Notes under the pieces: generated by a model
What the model was told of the DNA's origin: nothing
Seen by the model: the letters and a program-made list of their open reading frames with translations, nothing else
Database searches by the model: none
Position numbers and translations under genes: made by a program
Assembly (NCBI RefSeq): GCF_048128805.1
Contig: NC_135999.1
Coordinates: 19,241,190-19,305,189, forward strand
From: Centroberyx gerrardi
Lineage: Eukaryota > Chordata > Actinopteri > Beryciformes > Berycidae
Direction: 5' to 3'
Length of the DNA: 64,000 nucleotides
In this document: one piece after another, positions 35,684-47,131 of the stretch
Position numbering within the stretch: the first letter of the stretch is position 1
Layout: each line of letters opens with the position of its first letter

Positions 35684-38600
35684 CAGTTACTATAAATTTG
35701 TACCCTGCCAATATACTGTATCTGTTGAGTGAGTGTATTTTTTTGTAGGCGCCTCAGTTCTAGGACGCCCGGAGCTGGATGGCCCTGCAGCAGCTTTACT
35801 GGGCGACATTATAGATCTTTACTGTGAGGTGCAGACCTTCCCAGAGGATGAATCCATCCTGATGCTGCTATTCAAGTGGGTGTTAATTCACATTTAACCT
35901 AAGGACTGGACTAAAATGTGTAGAGCAAATGTCTGTGAGTTCAATTCACCTCCTTGAACCATGTGGTTTGGGGTTTATCTAATCCCTCTAATTATCAACC
36001 TTATCTAGGGAGGGTGACCGCACCAAGATTTTGGCCGAATACACTTCCATGAATGGGGAGATTGCAGAATTCCCCTTGGTTGTCAGGTCTTCCCATGATG
36101 GCTACCTGGAGTGTGTGGCCAGAGCGCAGAACAACACTCTCATACAGCCCACCGTCAGCGACAGACACTATCTCAAAGTGGTTGGTGAGTGTCTGTATTA
36201 CCAGGATACTTGTACATGACTCCTCTATTGCAGCAAAATCAAACACTGTGGGCACATATCTTTCTTGTTAAAGGTCCAGTGCAATGAGAATCACATTTCC
36301 CAATCTCTTGGTATTGTTTTAACGAAGAGAAAGTTGATGTAAAGTTACCCAAAATATTGTAACTGTCAATATTGTAGAAAATTGGCCAACACACTTTGAG
36401 AAACTCTCCCTCTAGTTGTCAACAAAATCAGACTGTTTTAATAATCGTGACGCAGTTCAGAACAGAGCTATGCGCTGTTTTCTGGGTGTGCATAAAATGG
36501 CCCCAAAACTTGCAGTATGTGGTGACATGGGATGGGAGCCATGTGAAGTGCGGCATAAGTGTGACATGTTGCGACTGTGGAATAGATTAATCAAAATGCC
36601 CGATAAGAGACTTACCAAACAAATTTTCTATTGGGATTTTTCAAATAATTATTCTTGGGCAAGGGAGCTTGCAAAAATATTTGATAAGGCAGGTCTCCAA
36701 TATATATATAGAAATAAATTATCTTGTAGTGTTAGTCAAATTAAAACAATAGCCTACTATTTGAAAATTATAAACAGAAGTGGTTTGGTTTTATGTAAAC
36801 CAAAATTGAGAACGTACAGTCTGATTAAGTGTATTTACCATCCAGAGCACTATGTCACCCTTAACCTGACCAGAGCACAGAGCTCTGTCTGTGCCCGGTT
36901 GAGATGTGGTATCTTGCCTCTGGCGGTGGAAACCGGACGCTTCCACTCAATTCCAGAGGAGAATAGAAAATGTCACATGTGTGATCTGGGAGAGGTCGAA
37001 AATGAAATGCACTTTTTGTTCTATTGTTCATTATATCACAATCTTAGATATAGGCTTTTCCGTAAAATGTCTGCAGAATGTCCTGATTTGTTTTCTATGT
37101 CTGATGAATGTAGACTTCAGTACCTGTTTACAGACAAAGTTTCACCTAGCCCAGTTTGTGTTAAATGCCTACCAACAGCGTAGGAAGGCGCTTTATGTTT
37201 GATGTGTTAAAGGCACAGTCTGTGCCTCAGTCAGATGTGCCTAACTTATGTTTTATAGCTGTAATGCTAAGGAGCAGGATTGTGTTCATATTTGGTTTGA
37301 CATTGTTTGACATGTATGGAGGTGTATTATATTTGTTCTTTCGCTCTCACTATGTTATTGCTCTTGTTTGTTATGTTTGTAGTGTCTTGTAAGCCCATGC
37401 GGGCTGGGCACCTTTTGGTGCCTGACACTTAGAAAAGTTAGAAAAATGAATTACTTTACTTACTTACTTACTAATAATCCAATCTACCTCCTGGTGCATC
37501 TAGATTTTAATGAATGCTCTAATTGCTGCATTTGCCAAATCACCACATTTCCATTATGAATTGTTGAAGTTCCAGCACTGGAAATTTGCTCCTTAAAGAT
37601 AAAAAAAAATATTCATATGCAGGGAATAATACAATTAGACTGCTCTACAAGCTTTATCTGCCACTGCTATCAAAAACAGTTGGATTTACCAGTAATTTGA
37701 TGTTGAGGAAAGGAGCAGTACAATCACTTTTTATGGACCAACAAGTCACAAATTCAGAGTTAAGTGACACTAACACAAACTTGATTAGTTTGGTGTTGCT
37801 TAGCATGTTGACAGGGCCACACCTCTTCAACATACTGAGAATTGACTGAGCTTAGAGAAAATTACACTAAAGCAGTTAGAGCAAAATCAGTGAACCACCA
37901 AAAACAAGAAAGCAAGTAAAGAAAGTATGAGTGTCATTTTGGGAATAAGACTGTGACATCAGTCTGTTGCTGTGCCTGCCCTGCAGATCCTGTGAAAGGG
38001 GCAGAGGTTGTTGTCCAATCAGGTCCAGTGGAGTTCTATGGAGGGAAGACACTGGAGCTGCGCTGTGATGTGGCCGCTGGGACTCACGTCTCCTACAGCT
38101 GGCTGGTGAACGGCCGGCCTGTCTCTCCATCTCCTCTCCGCAACGCCGCACAGAACCAACTCTTCATCTACAGGTCAGTGGAATCTGCTTTACTCTGGTG
38201 CTTTTGTGTTGTTGATAGTGTAATATGTCAACAGCAAATGCCTGGTAAGTGTTTCTTTGGTCACATCACCAGATTAGGAAAAACTCCTGTGTCCTGTGTC
38301 ATTTTTTCCCCCATATACAACTCCAAGAATGTAACACTGTCTGAGAAACGTTCCACCTGTCATTCCACCTGTCACAGATAATTCTCTCGTCAATATCTGA
38401 AAGATTACAGGGACGTTACTGAAAAACAAGCTGTGTCACCCTTAGGACCACTCCTCAAGACAGTGGGTCCTACATGTGCGTCGCTACCAACCAACTGAAC
38501 GTGACACAGGTCTTCACCTCCAACAGCTCTGAAGTTCTGATCACAGTCACAGTCAAAGGTAAGCTGTCGAGTCTATTGAATACACTGTCAAAATCAAATT

Positions 38601-41600
38601 TTAGATATATAACGTGGTTGATTTTGAATAAAGGTCAATGAAATAACCTCCTTGTGTGTCCTGTTCACTGTGTTTTCCCTCAGAGTCGGTGTCAAATCCT
38701 GATATCTCCTTCACCGTGTTGAAGGAGGCCACCCAGGACTATTATGCCTTGGTCACCTGTCGGTCAACAAGGGGGACTCCGCCCATCACCTTTTCGCTCT
38801 ACAACAGGACAGAATTTGTCACCAATAAGACGGTGGAGGAGCGAAACACCGCATTCATGATCCCAGTGGTTTTGGGCCGGCACCTGGGTTGGCTCCAGTG
38901 CCAGGCAGATAACGGAGACCAGATTGCGTACAGTCCATGGATGCCCTTAGAAGTTGGTATGTGCATCGTGTGAGTCTGTAGACATTAAACATTATGATAC
39001 ACTGTGCGTTCATCCGGGACTTCCAAGTCGCTTTAAACAGCGCTGCATTCATGTGCTATTTTCTTGGAAAAACAAACCCGGCAGACATACAACAAACAAA
39101 CATGGACGTCCTGCATTTTAAAAAGCTAATTTGATGAACTTCAGTCAAACAAATGTTAGGTTACTCTGGCTAACAACCAGGTGCGTGTTTATGTGCCTTG
39201 TTGGGAAGGTTAAAGGTCACCATTGTGTCATAACTCGGAAACTCGGGTAGCAAAATTTTCTCTGAGTTTACGACTTAATCATCTGACTTTGGAGGGTGTT
39301 TCCAAGTAGGAAATTCATTTTTCCAATACATCCAATAGCACATGAACGCACAAACAGACAAGCTCGCTCATCAGCATATCTATTTGTTGTATTCCATCTC
39401 TGTCTGTCCATCTGTCTACTGTGTCTGTCTTCAACGGATGCTTCCACAATATCCCCAACAGTGCCGGTTGGCGGGCCTGTGACGATGCGTTACGACTATG
39501 ACGTTGGAGAAAACTTTGCTGTGATCGGCGAGGTGAGGTTCTACTGCAAGTCGGCAAAGGGATCACATCCGCGGTACCAGTGGTTCTTCAACAAAACCCT
39601 TCTAGCGGGCCGGGGAACCTTCTACCGAGTGGTCCACCAGCCTCCGGACCAGTCCATACTCTTCCTCACTGTAGGGAGGAGCAGCGCTGGGACGTACCAC
39701 TGTGAAGTGTCAGACAGCTTTGACAAAACCACTGTGATAAGGAGTGAGAAGCGGTACTTAGATAAAGAAGGTACTGCTGATCTGTTACTAACTATGTTTT
39801 ATGGTGCAAATGTTTGTAACGTGATCGTTTTTGTTTCATCTCTTCTTCCTCCTCTTCCTCCAGTGCTGAATCGTCTCCCCATCTCGGTGGTGGCGGTTGT
39901 CTTTGGCTGTTTCATCTTCCTGGTTTCCATGGTCTCCATTTGTTGTTGTATCGGAGTGGTGTTCAGTGAGTTCATAACTTCTCCATTACTTGGTCTAGGA
40001 ACAGCATAGGGTCAGATACATACCAGCTCCGGGTTTGCTGCTCTGTAACTGACGCTGCGTTCTCATTTCCCTGTGGAGGGAGAGGAAGAGGAAAGGGGAT
40101 CAATTAAATATTTTGTTGTTATACAATTCCTCCCTGTTTTATCTGGTGTTTTATCTGGTGTATCTCCCTCCTTTGCTACTCACTGATTCTCTTTTCTATT
40201 GACCTCTGCACCTTGATGTGAACTACAACCTTGTTTTCTCCTCTTTCAGGGCGAAGGCAGTATGGAGAGAAGTCTCTGTAAGTTGTTTGTCAAATTAATT
40301 GTGATACTTAGGTATAATTACCATAAACCACGGTCAAGGCAATTGCTAGCCTCTATGTCACCCCAGTAGTATTGTTAGTGTTGGTGTTTCTCAACATTAA
40401 GACCACATTTCCCATAAACCCAGCTGCTTCCTGACACAAAGAGGATGTTGCTACTTGTCCTTATCTTCAGTCAGGTTTTCTCTTTCACTTTACTGAACAA
40501 GATAAACATGTTGGAACTCAATTTTCCCTCTGCCTTTCACTCGTTCCACCATCTGCCATAGCGAGGAACTCTGAAAGCTTTACCTCCGTCTGCACTGGAA
40601 GAACAGCGCCCTCTTCCTGTTTTGTGCCCTAAAGCAGTCCAACAGATTTCCTGAAAACGCGACCTGCTGGCACACAATGTAAAATGCAGTGTAGAGGCCG
40701 ATAGAGGCTGTCAATTTCCTCAGCAATGGTGTTGTTTATTTACAGTAATTATACTAATGTCTCAAAATTAATGTGGTAATGATTTATTGACATTAAAATG
40801 CTACACATTGCACGTTTGAAGGAGCATTAAGTAATCTATGACCTCTATTGGTCACCAAAGAATTGCAACAACATCAACCGGTTTCTGGTGAATCTTAGCA
40901 GTGGCCTGTAATTGACACAAATAATAAAGTCAGCTTTTCACAATAAAGACGAATAAGCTAGCTAATTAGAGCAGGGATCCATGAGAAACGTCTAGTGAAG
41001 AGGTAATAAATCACTATGCAAAATACTTCAATAATAATACTGCTTTGTCATTGCATTTTTTGGCTTGAGAACGAAATGTCTTGCAACACAATTTGCTCGC
41101 TCCATCCTCCATCACTGAGCAGTTGAAAATAAAGTGGGGAGGAGATTGGGAGTGTCTTGATAGGCGGGAAACTTTTGTTCCAAGACAGAGTTCGGGCAAG
41201 TGGCCAAAACCACGGGTGAATTTTGAAGCCAATAAGGAAGTAGCTGAAAGCTGCAGTTCCTCTAATGTCCGCTAGAGTCGGCTCCAAAAAGACTCCAAAG
41301 CCAGCCCAACTCCATTCAAGTCAATGGGACCAGAGCCCAACTTCTCACTCAAAATATAAAGTCAAGACATTTTTTTGACAAGATATTATGGTCTCAGTAG
41401 CTAATTTTACTTCTTCTAATATGTATCGTATGGCAATTTTCAAAATAATTGCGTCATTAACGGGATATAACGGTTATAAAACGGGTAGTTTTCCAAGTGA
41501 TTGACAGGTTGCCTGTCCAGTGATCGACAGGTCGGTGATTACGGACCAATAGCAGCGCGGCGCTGTGGGAAACCCCCGGCTTCGCTCTGGCTGCGGCTCC

Positions 41601-42444
41601 AAAAAATGTCAACATGGCGGCGCTCATACACCCCAACTTTTGTCGTCAAAATGGACCTTGAGAAACCTATGGGTGACGTCACACTCACTACGTCCATCTT
41701 TTTTTACAGTCTATGAGTTTTGGCCAGAAAGTGAGATTTGAAAGACAGAAATCTCAGCATCTGGCAAAGTAATCGCTGACTCATCGGTATTGATCAACAA
41801 CCCTATCAAACCTCAGACCAAATATTATAGTCATTTTATGCTATGGGAAAGTAAAAATCTTACTGATTGAACCTTTAACAAATCTCAGTGTCCAAACTGC
41901 TGTGTTTTGCTTGCTCCTAACCAGCTGAATATGTGAGTCCTCCCTGTTCTCTGCTCTCTCAGGTGGGACCTGGAGATGGAACACGTGGTCGTCGCTTATG
42001 ACGACAAGCTGGTGGGTCAATACTCCTATATCTCCATCATTCAAGCCCATGTATTCCATAAAGACTCACTTCATCCCTACTGCTACATTTCTGTACAAGT
42101 TCACAAGTAGGCCTACATTGTAGCTTATTATTCTATCATCATTATACTTTACCATAACACAGAGTCTTTTCTACCATCTTTCATTCTCTTAGGATTTGGA
42201 AGAGTACAGAGAGGAAGCTGATGTGGTGAAGGCAGCCAGAATAGATGAATCTGATCAGGTAGGTCAATGGGCAAATTAATGAATAAATCAATCAAGTAAG
42301 CCAGCAATCAGTCAAACTGAGTCTCTCTGTCATTCCTCCTTCTGTCTTGTCGTCCCACAGGAGTCTGAAGCCTCCACAGACGAGTGGCCGCAGATTGCGG
42401 AGGAGAAGAAGACGCTGGAAGATGAACCAGTCGAGGAGCCTTGA
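35478..42444 (+). CDS. Four-Ig-domain type I membrane protein B, tandem paralogue of A
   Basis: Exons: 35478-35502, 35591-35617, 35749-35875, 36009-36184, 37987-38173, 38446-38558, 38684-38956, 39462-39770, 39864-39965, 40250-40277, 41963-42011, 42193-42258 and 42361-42444; phases agree, 521 aa. As in gene A, the signal peptide is split and the second exon is exactly 27 bases. Ig domains: about 18-118 and 119-218 (each cut by an intron, unlike gene A), 219-309 (CRSTRGTPPITF) and 310-412, which starts VPVGG as in A. A transmembrane helix (about 418-440) ends in a CCC cluster. The acidic tail of about 80 residues has three tyrosines, none in a canonical ITIM or ITAM (VAYDDKL is near). Many N-glycosylation sequons occur in domains 2-4. 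The ligand is unknown. Confidence 0.85.
36405..37472 (+). mobile_element. 3' end of a LINE with open reverse-transcriptase tail
   Basis: An open frame at 36416-37183 (255 aa) matches the C-terminal part of jockey/L2-type non-LTR reverse transcriptases. It has MRCFLGVHKMAPKLA, a WNRLIKMP segment, and a closing zinc-knuckle-like CHMCDLGEVENEMHFLFYC. About 230 bases later the element ends in an ACTT repeat (37452-37472), as such LINEs do. The rest of the ORF is missing (5' truncation). The frame has no stop, so insertion is recent. It sits in intron 4 of gene B, same strand. Confidence 0.8.
41240..41716. mobile_element. Common teleost repeat ending TTTTTACAGTCTATG
   Basis: GTGACGTCACACTCACTACG followed by TCCATC, a T run and ACAGTCTATG is a widespread teleost repeat terminus. 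The element lies in intron 10 of gene B. The left edge is approximate and its class is uncertain. Confidence 0.55.
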
Positions 42445-43429
42445 GGGGTCGCCCTGTCTGCTCGATTAAAACAGACTGTTGTGGATTTTTAAAGAAATAT
42501 GAGATATCTGTTCATGATGCTCTGTGCTGTTTGTATGAGCCAGTTTAATTACGGTATTTGAATTTGAAGAGCTTTGTTCCAAAATGAGATAGCCACCATT
42601 TAAAAAATGACACCCACTCTCCCATATTGACTGCTATCTTGAAAGTTAAGCACATTATGAGTTAGCGTTGAGGTTATGAGTCATTTTAAGATATTCCCTT
42701 ACAAAAAAGTAGTAAACATGAAGTGTATTTTTTTAAGTACACTTCAGTATAAAAAGTGTACTAACTTTGGTAAATCATTAATCTACTTTTAAGTGTACCT
42801 CTTTTTAGTTTATAAAAGTGTACTGTATACTTTAAGTTAACTTTATACTTCTATACTGAGGTTGACTCAAATGCACAAACACTAAAAGTATATTAAAATA
42901 TTTGAACTTCTTGTGACTTAATTGGACCACTTTTAAGTTTATGAAAGTATATTATATTAGTATAATTACTATCAGTGCTAGTAAGCCTCAGTATAGGTAC
43001 TATTCTCAGTACCTTTAGCAAAAGTGTAAATAAGTATTCAACAAGTGTAAGTATCATTAAAAGTAGCCTACAAGTGCAGGCCTAGATATACTCCTACTAT
43101 TCTCAAATGTACCTTTAGCATGTACAACAAAAGTAAAATAAAAGTATAGCCTACTATCTTATTTTTAGTTTTAAAGAAGCATACTACAGTGTACTAAATA
43201 CACTTTTTTTTTTAAGGATTTGCTTATAAAATAGTTCATTTTGTGAGGACTTTGAGGAGAAATATTGCCATGATGAATTTCAGGAAACAATTTTGTAATG
43301 TTTTGTAATAAAACCATAAATTTCACTCTAAAACATTTGCGAGTGGTTCAAGGAAAGGCTGATTCTGAAATTATAACAGTCACACATTTAATATTTTTCC
43401 CTATGCGGACCACACGCGGACATAGAGCA
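42445..43429 (+). other. 3' UTR of gene B with MITE
   Basis: No coding exon. AATAAA at 43307-43312 is the most likely poly(A) signal for gene B; if so, the repeat at 42692-43218 is within its 3' UTR. An ATTAAA-like signal also occurs just after the stop. Confidence 0.5.
42692..43218. mobile_element. AAGTGTACT-rich MITE
   Basis: Multiple AAGTGTACTT/AAGTATACT words on both strands, with ends CCTTACAAAAAAGTAG and (reverse complement) CCTTAAAAAAAAAAGTG. This is typical of a fish non-autonomous DNA element. No target duplication was resolved. Confidence 0.5.
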
Positions 43430-43692
43430 AACCGGATCGCACGCAGCTCAGCTAAGCTCCGCCTATCTGACGCGCAGCAGCGGAGCGTCGCTGCCTGCAG
43501 AGGCGACGTCTCGCATGGGTGGATCTTGTCCTCGTCCAGCAAACTAAAGCAAAGCGAAAGGTGGTTGTGTCTTTACTTTGTCTGTCTAGTCAGGTCGGTT
43601 CAAGTCGCACTACGGAGAGCGCTGCTGGTCGCCGTGTGACTCCGCAGACAAGACAGGACAGGACAGGACCGGACCGGGTGAACAGGACAGAC
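43430..43692 (+). promoter_or_regulatory. CpG-rich syngr2 promoter and 5' leader
   Basis: CpG-dense stretch (ACGCGCAGCAGCGGAGCG) immediately upstream of the syngr2 ATG, unlike the AT-rich surroundings. GGACAGGACAGGACCGGACC is a small tandem repeat in the leader. No TATA box is evident. Confidence 0.5.
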
Positions 43693-46600
43693 ATGGAGGA
43701 GACGGGCGGTGCAAGTGCGTACGGGGCTTCGCTCGCAGGAGGGGGCTTCGACTTCCAAAAGTTTATCCGACAACCGCAAACTATCGTGCGGTTCCTCAGC
43801 TGGGTGAGTGACCGTGGAAGCCGGATCGAAGAGTTGATCTGTTAACAGTATAGTAGCACACAGCGGTCAAAGGTTAAAAAGACGACGCGCCCAGTAAAAC
43901 GTCAGTATGGTGCGAACAGGTGGCGTGGTCCTGGTAACTCTCACCCCCTCCGGTCTCTGTAAAGGTGTTAAAAGATATTATTTTATTTGCTGCTAGAGGC
44001 TTATATCATACAAAACAACAGGCTACTGAGCAGCCTCTCCCAGGGGCGTCATGTTGCATGCAGCTGGTGTATGACAGCAGCTCGGTGACAGCACAGCTCA
44101 ACACTGCTGTTGTCAGAGGAAGAAAGACAAACTGCAAAACAAACGACTGAATCTCCGACCAAATACAGGCTATAATCTGTCTGTCTAGTATTATTTATGT
44201 TACAGTGTATTCCTCACACAATGTGGTAGCTGTGTTGGATTCAGCAGGAGAGCCATAACAATAAAACCAGACAAGAGGATTATTTTAATGTCCCTTATTC
44301 AGTGTAAAACCAGTTGAACTGCTATTTTCTGTTTTTTCAAATAGATAGAAGACTGGAAGGTTGTTTGTCTTTTATTAGAGAGAGAGAGGCTTACACACAG
44401 AAGCATGTTTTCGTATGCACAGATAGAGGGGAATTCATATAAAACGGAAAGTTTTGGGAAGTCCTTATGCGCTGCTGCTCACCTGTTGCTAGGCAAATCT
44501 TGAGGGACAGATTTGTTTTTGTGGTTGGGACAGACTGCTCTGGAAACTCCAAAATGAATGTCAACCAGACAGGATTCACAGTACAGTAACCCTTACCATG
44601 GTGACGGCTCGGGACGAGTGAGGGCACAGATTTAGGTTCAGGTTTAATCATTTTATCTGTCTTTGACCATCTCAATAAAATGAACATGGATGTGAGGATT
44701 CAGATTTTTTTCAGTATTCTAGGTTTTTGACATTTGTTATTGGAGATGTTTTGCTTTCATGTTTCCATCTCCTTTTGTCCTCCTGGTGACATCCTAAAGT
44801 GCCAAACAGGCCCGAATCCTGGATTACTGAGACTGAGTTTGATTTGATCCACTTGGTTCATGAAGTCTAAACTGATGTGTGTAGATAACTAGGAATCACA
44901 CAGACTGCCATGGAGTGAGAAAACACACAACTATAAACCTGGCTGAACCTGGTCGTGTAAATACAGTAGTGCGGCAGATGAGGATTAAGGACAGAATGTG
45001 CCCTTGGTTGCCATAACCCTGCAGTGTTTATGTGTTTGTTTTTGTGTGTGGGGGAAGACGTGTGAGAGAGATTATGTGTGTGTGTGTGTCACTAGTAAAC
45101 AGGGGCTGATGGGTAGGTAAGGTGATACCTCTCCCCCTCTGACCCCCTCTTTTACTCTCCTGGTGAATGTGTGCCAATGATCTGTTGCTCTCTCTCTTTC
45201 TCTTACACACACACACAAACACACACAAACAAACAAACAAACAAACAAACACACACACTCGGGGCAGCTGTCCTCAACTGGTTTTGAATTGGGACCCCAC
45301 TTTGACCTTGTCTTTGACTCCCAGTTTGCAACTTTTGACTCTCAAATCTCATCTCTTTCCTATCAACTGCAAAGTATTATAGTAAAAATCAACCCCAAAT
45401 CCACACCAGATGTGTCTCTGGTGATTTCTATTTTAATTTTTTATTTTATTGAGTCATTCATATAATTGCATTGTAGCAATTTCATCTGAAACTTGGCTTT
45501 AGAGGGCAGAAAACACCCAGACAAAATATGAAGCAAGAGTGGAGTCTTTGCTCTGTAACTCTGCCTACAGTTCCCATAATGCACCATACCTGCTCTACTC
45601 TTACAGAGGTACAACGGAAGGCTACACACAGTGAATCTTGGAAATTAAAGATCTTGAATGATATCAATATATCCTGACTTGAAACTCCAAAATACAAACG
45701 CGAACCGGATCATTTTCTTTAGCTGCACTGGATTCATTATTAAGGAAATACAATATTGAGGAGGAGGGTGAAACTCATCTCTGCTCTATCAACCTGAATA
45801 TATGCAGCCGGGCGTCTTTTTGAAACCTCACTATCTTACAAGCAGCTCATGCAGAAGAATAGGTTATGCTCAGTTGCACACATGTTTACTCAGAGCCGTC
45901 ACCACGACAACATGACCCAAAGCCGCATTATGTATTGGATATAATTTTTGTTTTTATTGGAATTTCGGTCATCTGTTTGACCTTTTCACTCACTCAGTAT
46001 TTCCATGAATTGTCCCCCCCCCCCACACACACACTTTCCATCTTTCAGTCCTTCTACAGAAACACCCGTCTGTCGCTCTTAACAGTCTCACTCTCTCACT
46101 TCTCAGTTGTATTATGGAAATCCCCATATTCACTTCTCCTAATCTCTCCTTTCTTTTCCTCTACTCACTCTCACTTTCTCTCTCTCCTGTCTCTTCATAT
46201 CAGTGGGATTAAGGTCTCTCTCTCTCTTTCTCTCTCTGCCCCCCCCTCACCTCGTCCTTCTTCCCAGCCGTTACACTCTCTCTTTCTCTTCCGCCCAGGC
46301 TCGTTGCGTACGTTGTTAGGGAGCTGGTGGCATCTCTCGAGTCACATGGCAGGCAGCTGCACTCAGAAGTAGGTCACATGGTTAGGTGGGTAACCAGAGC
46401 AGACACTAATGACAGACCGCAGGACGGCCAGTGGAGCCAGGCAACAGTGAGCGCTCTTCACTTCAAGACATGAGAACAAAAGAGCTTTGGGGTATTTCAG
46501 CCACCCAGTCAAAAAGAATGATTTGTAAATAAATGTAATAATAGCACAATTCTTCTGAATAATTTGTAAAAGTAAACTTGTCTTGTAGCCATATTTATCA

Positions 46601-47085
46601 AGGATATCTCATTGTGAACAACACTTGATAAGTTATTTCATTAGATTATTTCAGCATTATCTGGCTAATTGTGTAACCTAACTCACCAGGCTGCCTGATT
46701 GTCTTTTGTTGTTTTATGCGCTTTTGTTTGTTTGCTTATTCAGCTGGAGTAAATGTTTACCTTTTGCATCTAAGGTGCTTTTAGTATCTTTATTTTGGTT
46801 TATTCTGGGCCATTTTTGGAAGACCTTTCCCCACTGTTTCTCTGAAAAACCCACGGACTTCCAGGCAGAGTTACAGAGCAAAGACTCCACCCCACTCCAC
46901 TCACAAATAAAATTGAAATAGAAATCACCAGAGACACATCTGGTGTGGATTTGGGGTTTATTTCCACTGTAATACTTTGCAGTTTATAGGAAAGAGTTGA
47001 GATTTGAGAGTCAAAAGTTGAGAGTTCGGAGTCAAAGACAAGGTCAAACTGGGGTCCCAATTCAAAACCAGTTGAGGACAGCTGC

Positions 47086-47131
<46 letters not shown>

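Noticed and set aside
41963-42258. ITIM or ITAM in the tail of gene B
   Set aside because: VAYDDKL has the wrong residue at +3 and EYREEA lacks a hydrophobic residue; spacing does not fit an ITAM.
45866-46372. 168-codon frame in syngr2 intron 1
   Set aside because: Composition is Ser/Leu/His-rich low complexity from CT repeats inside the foldback spacer.
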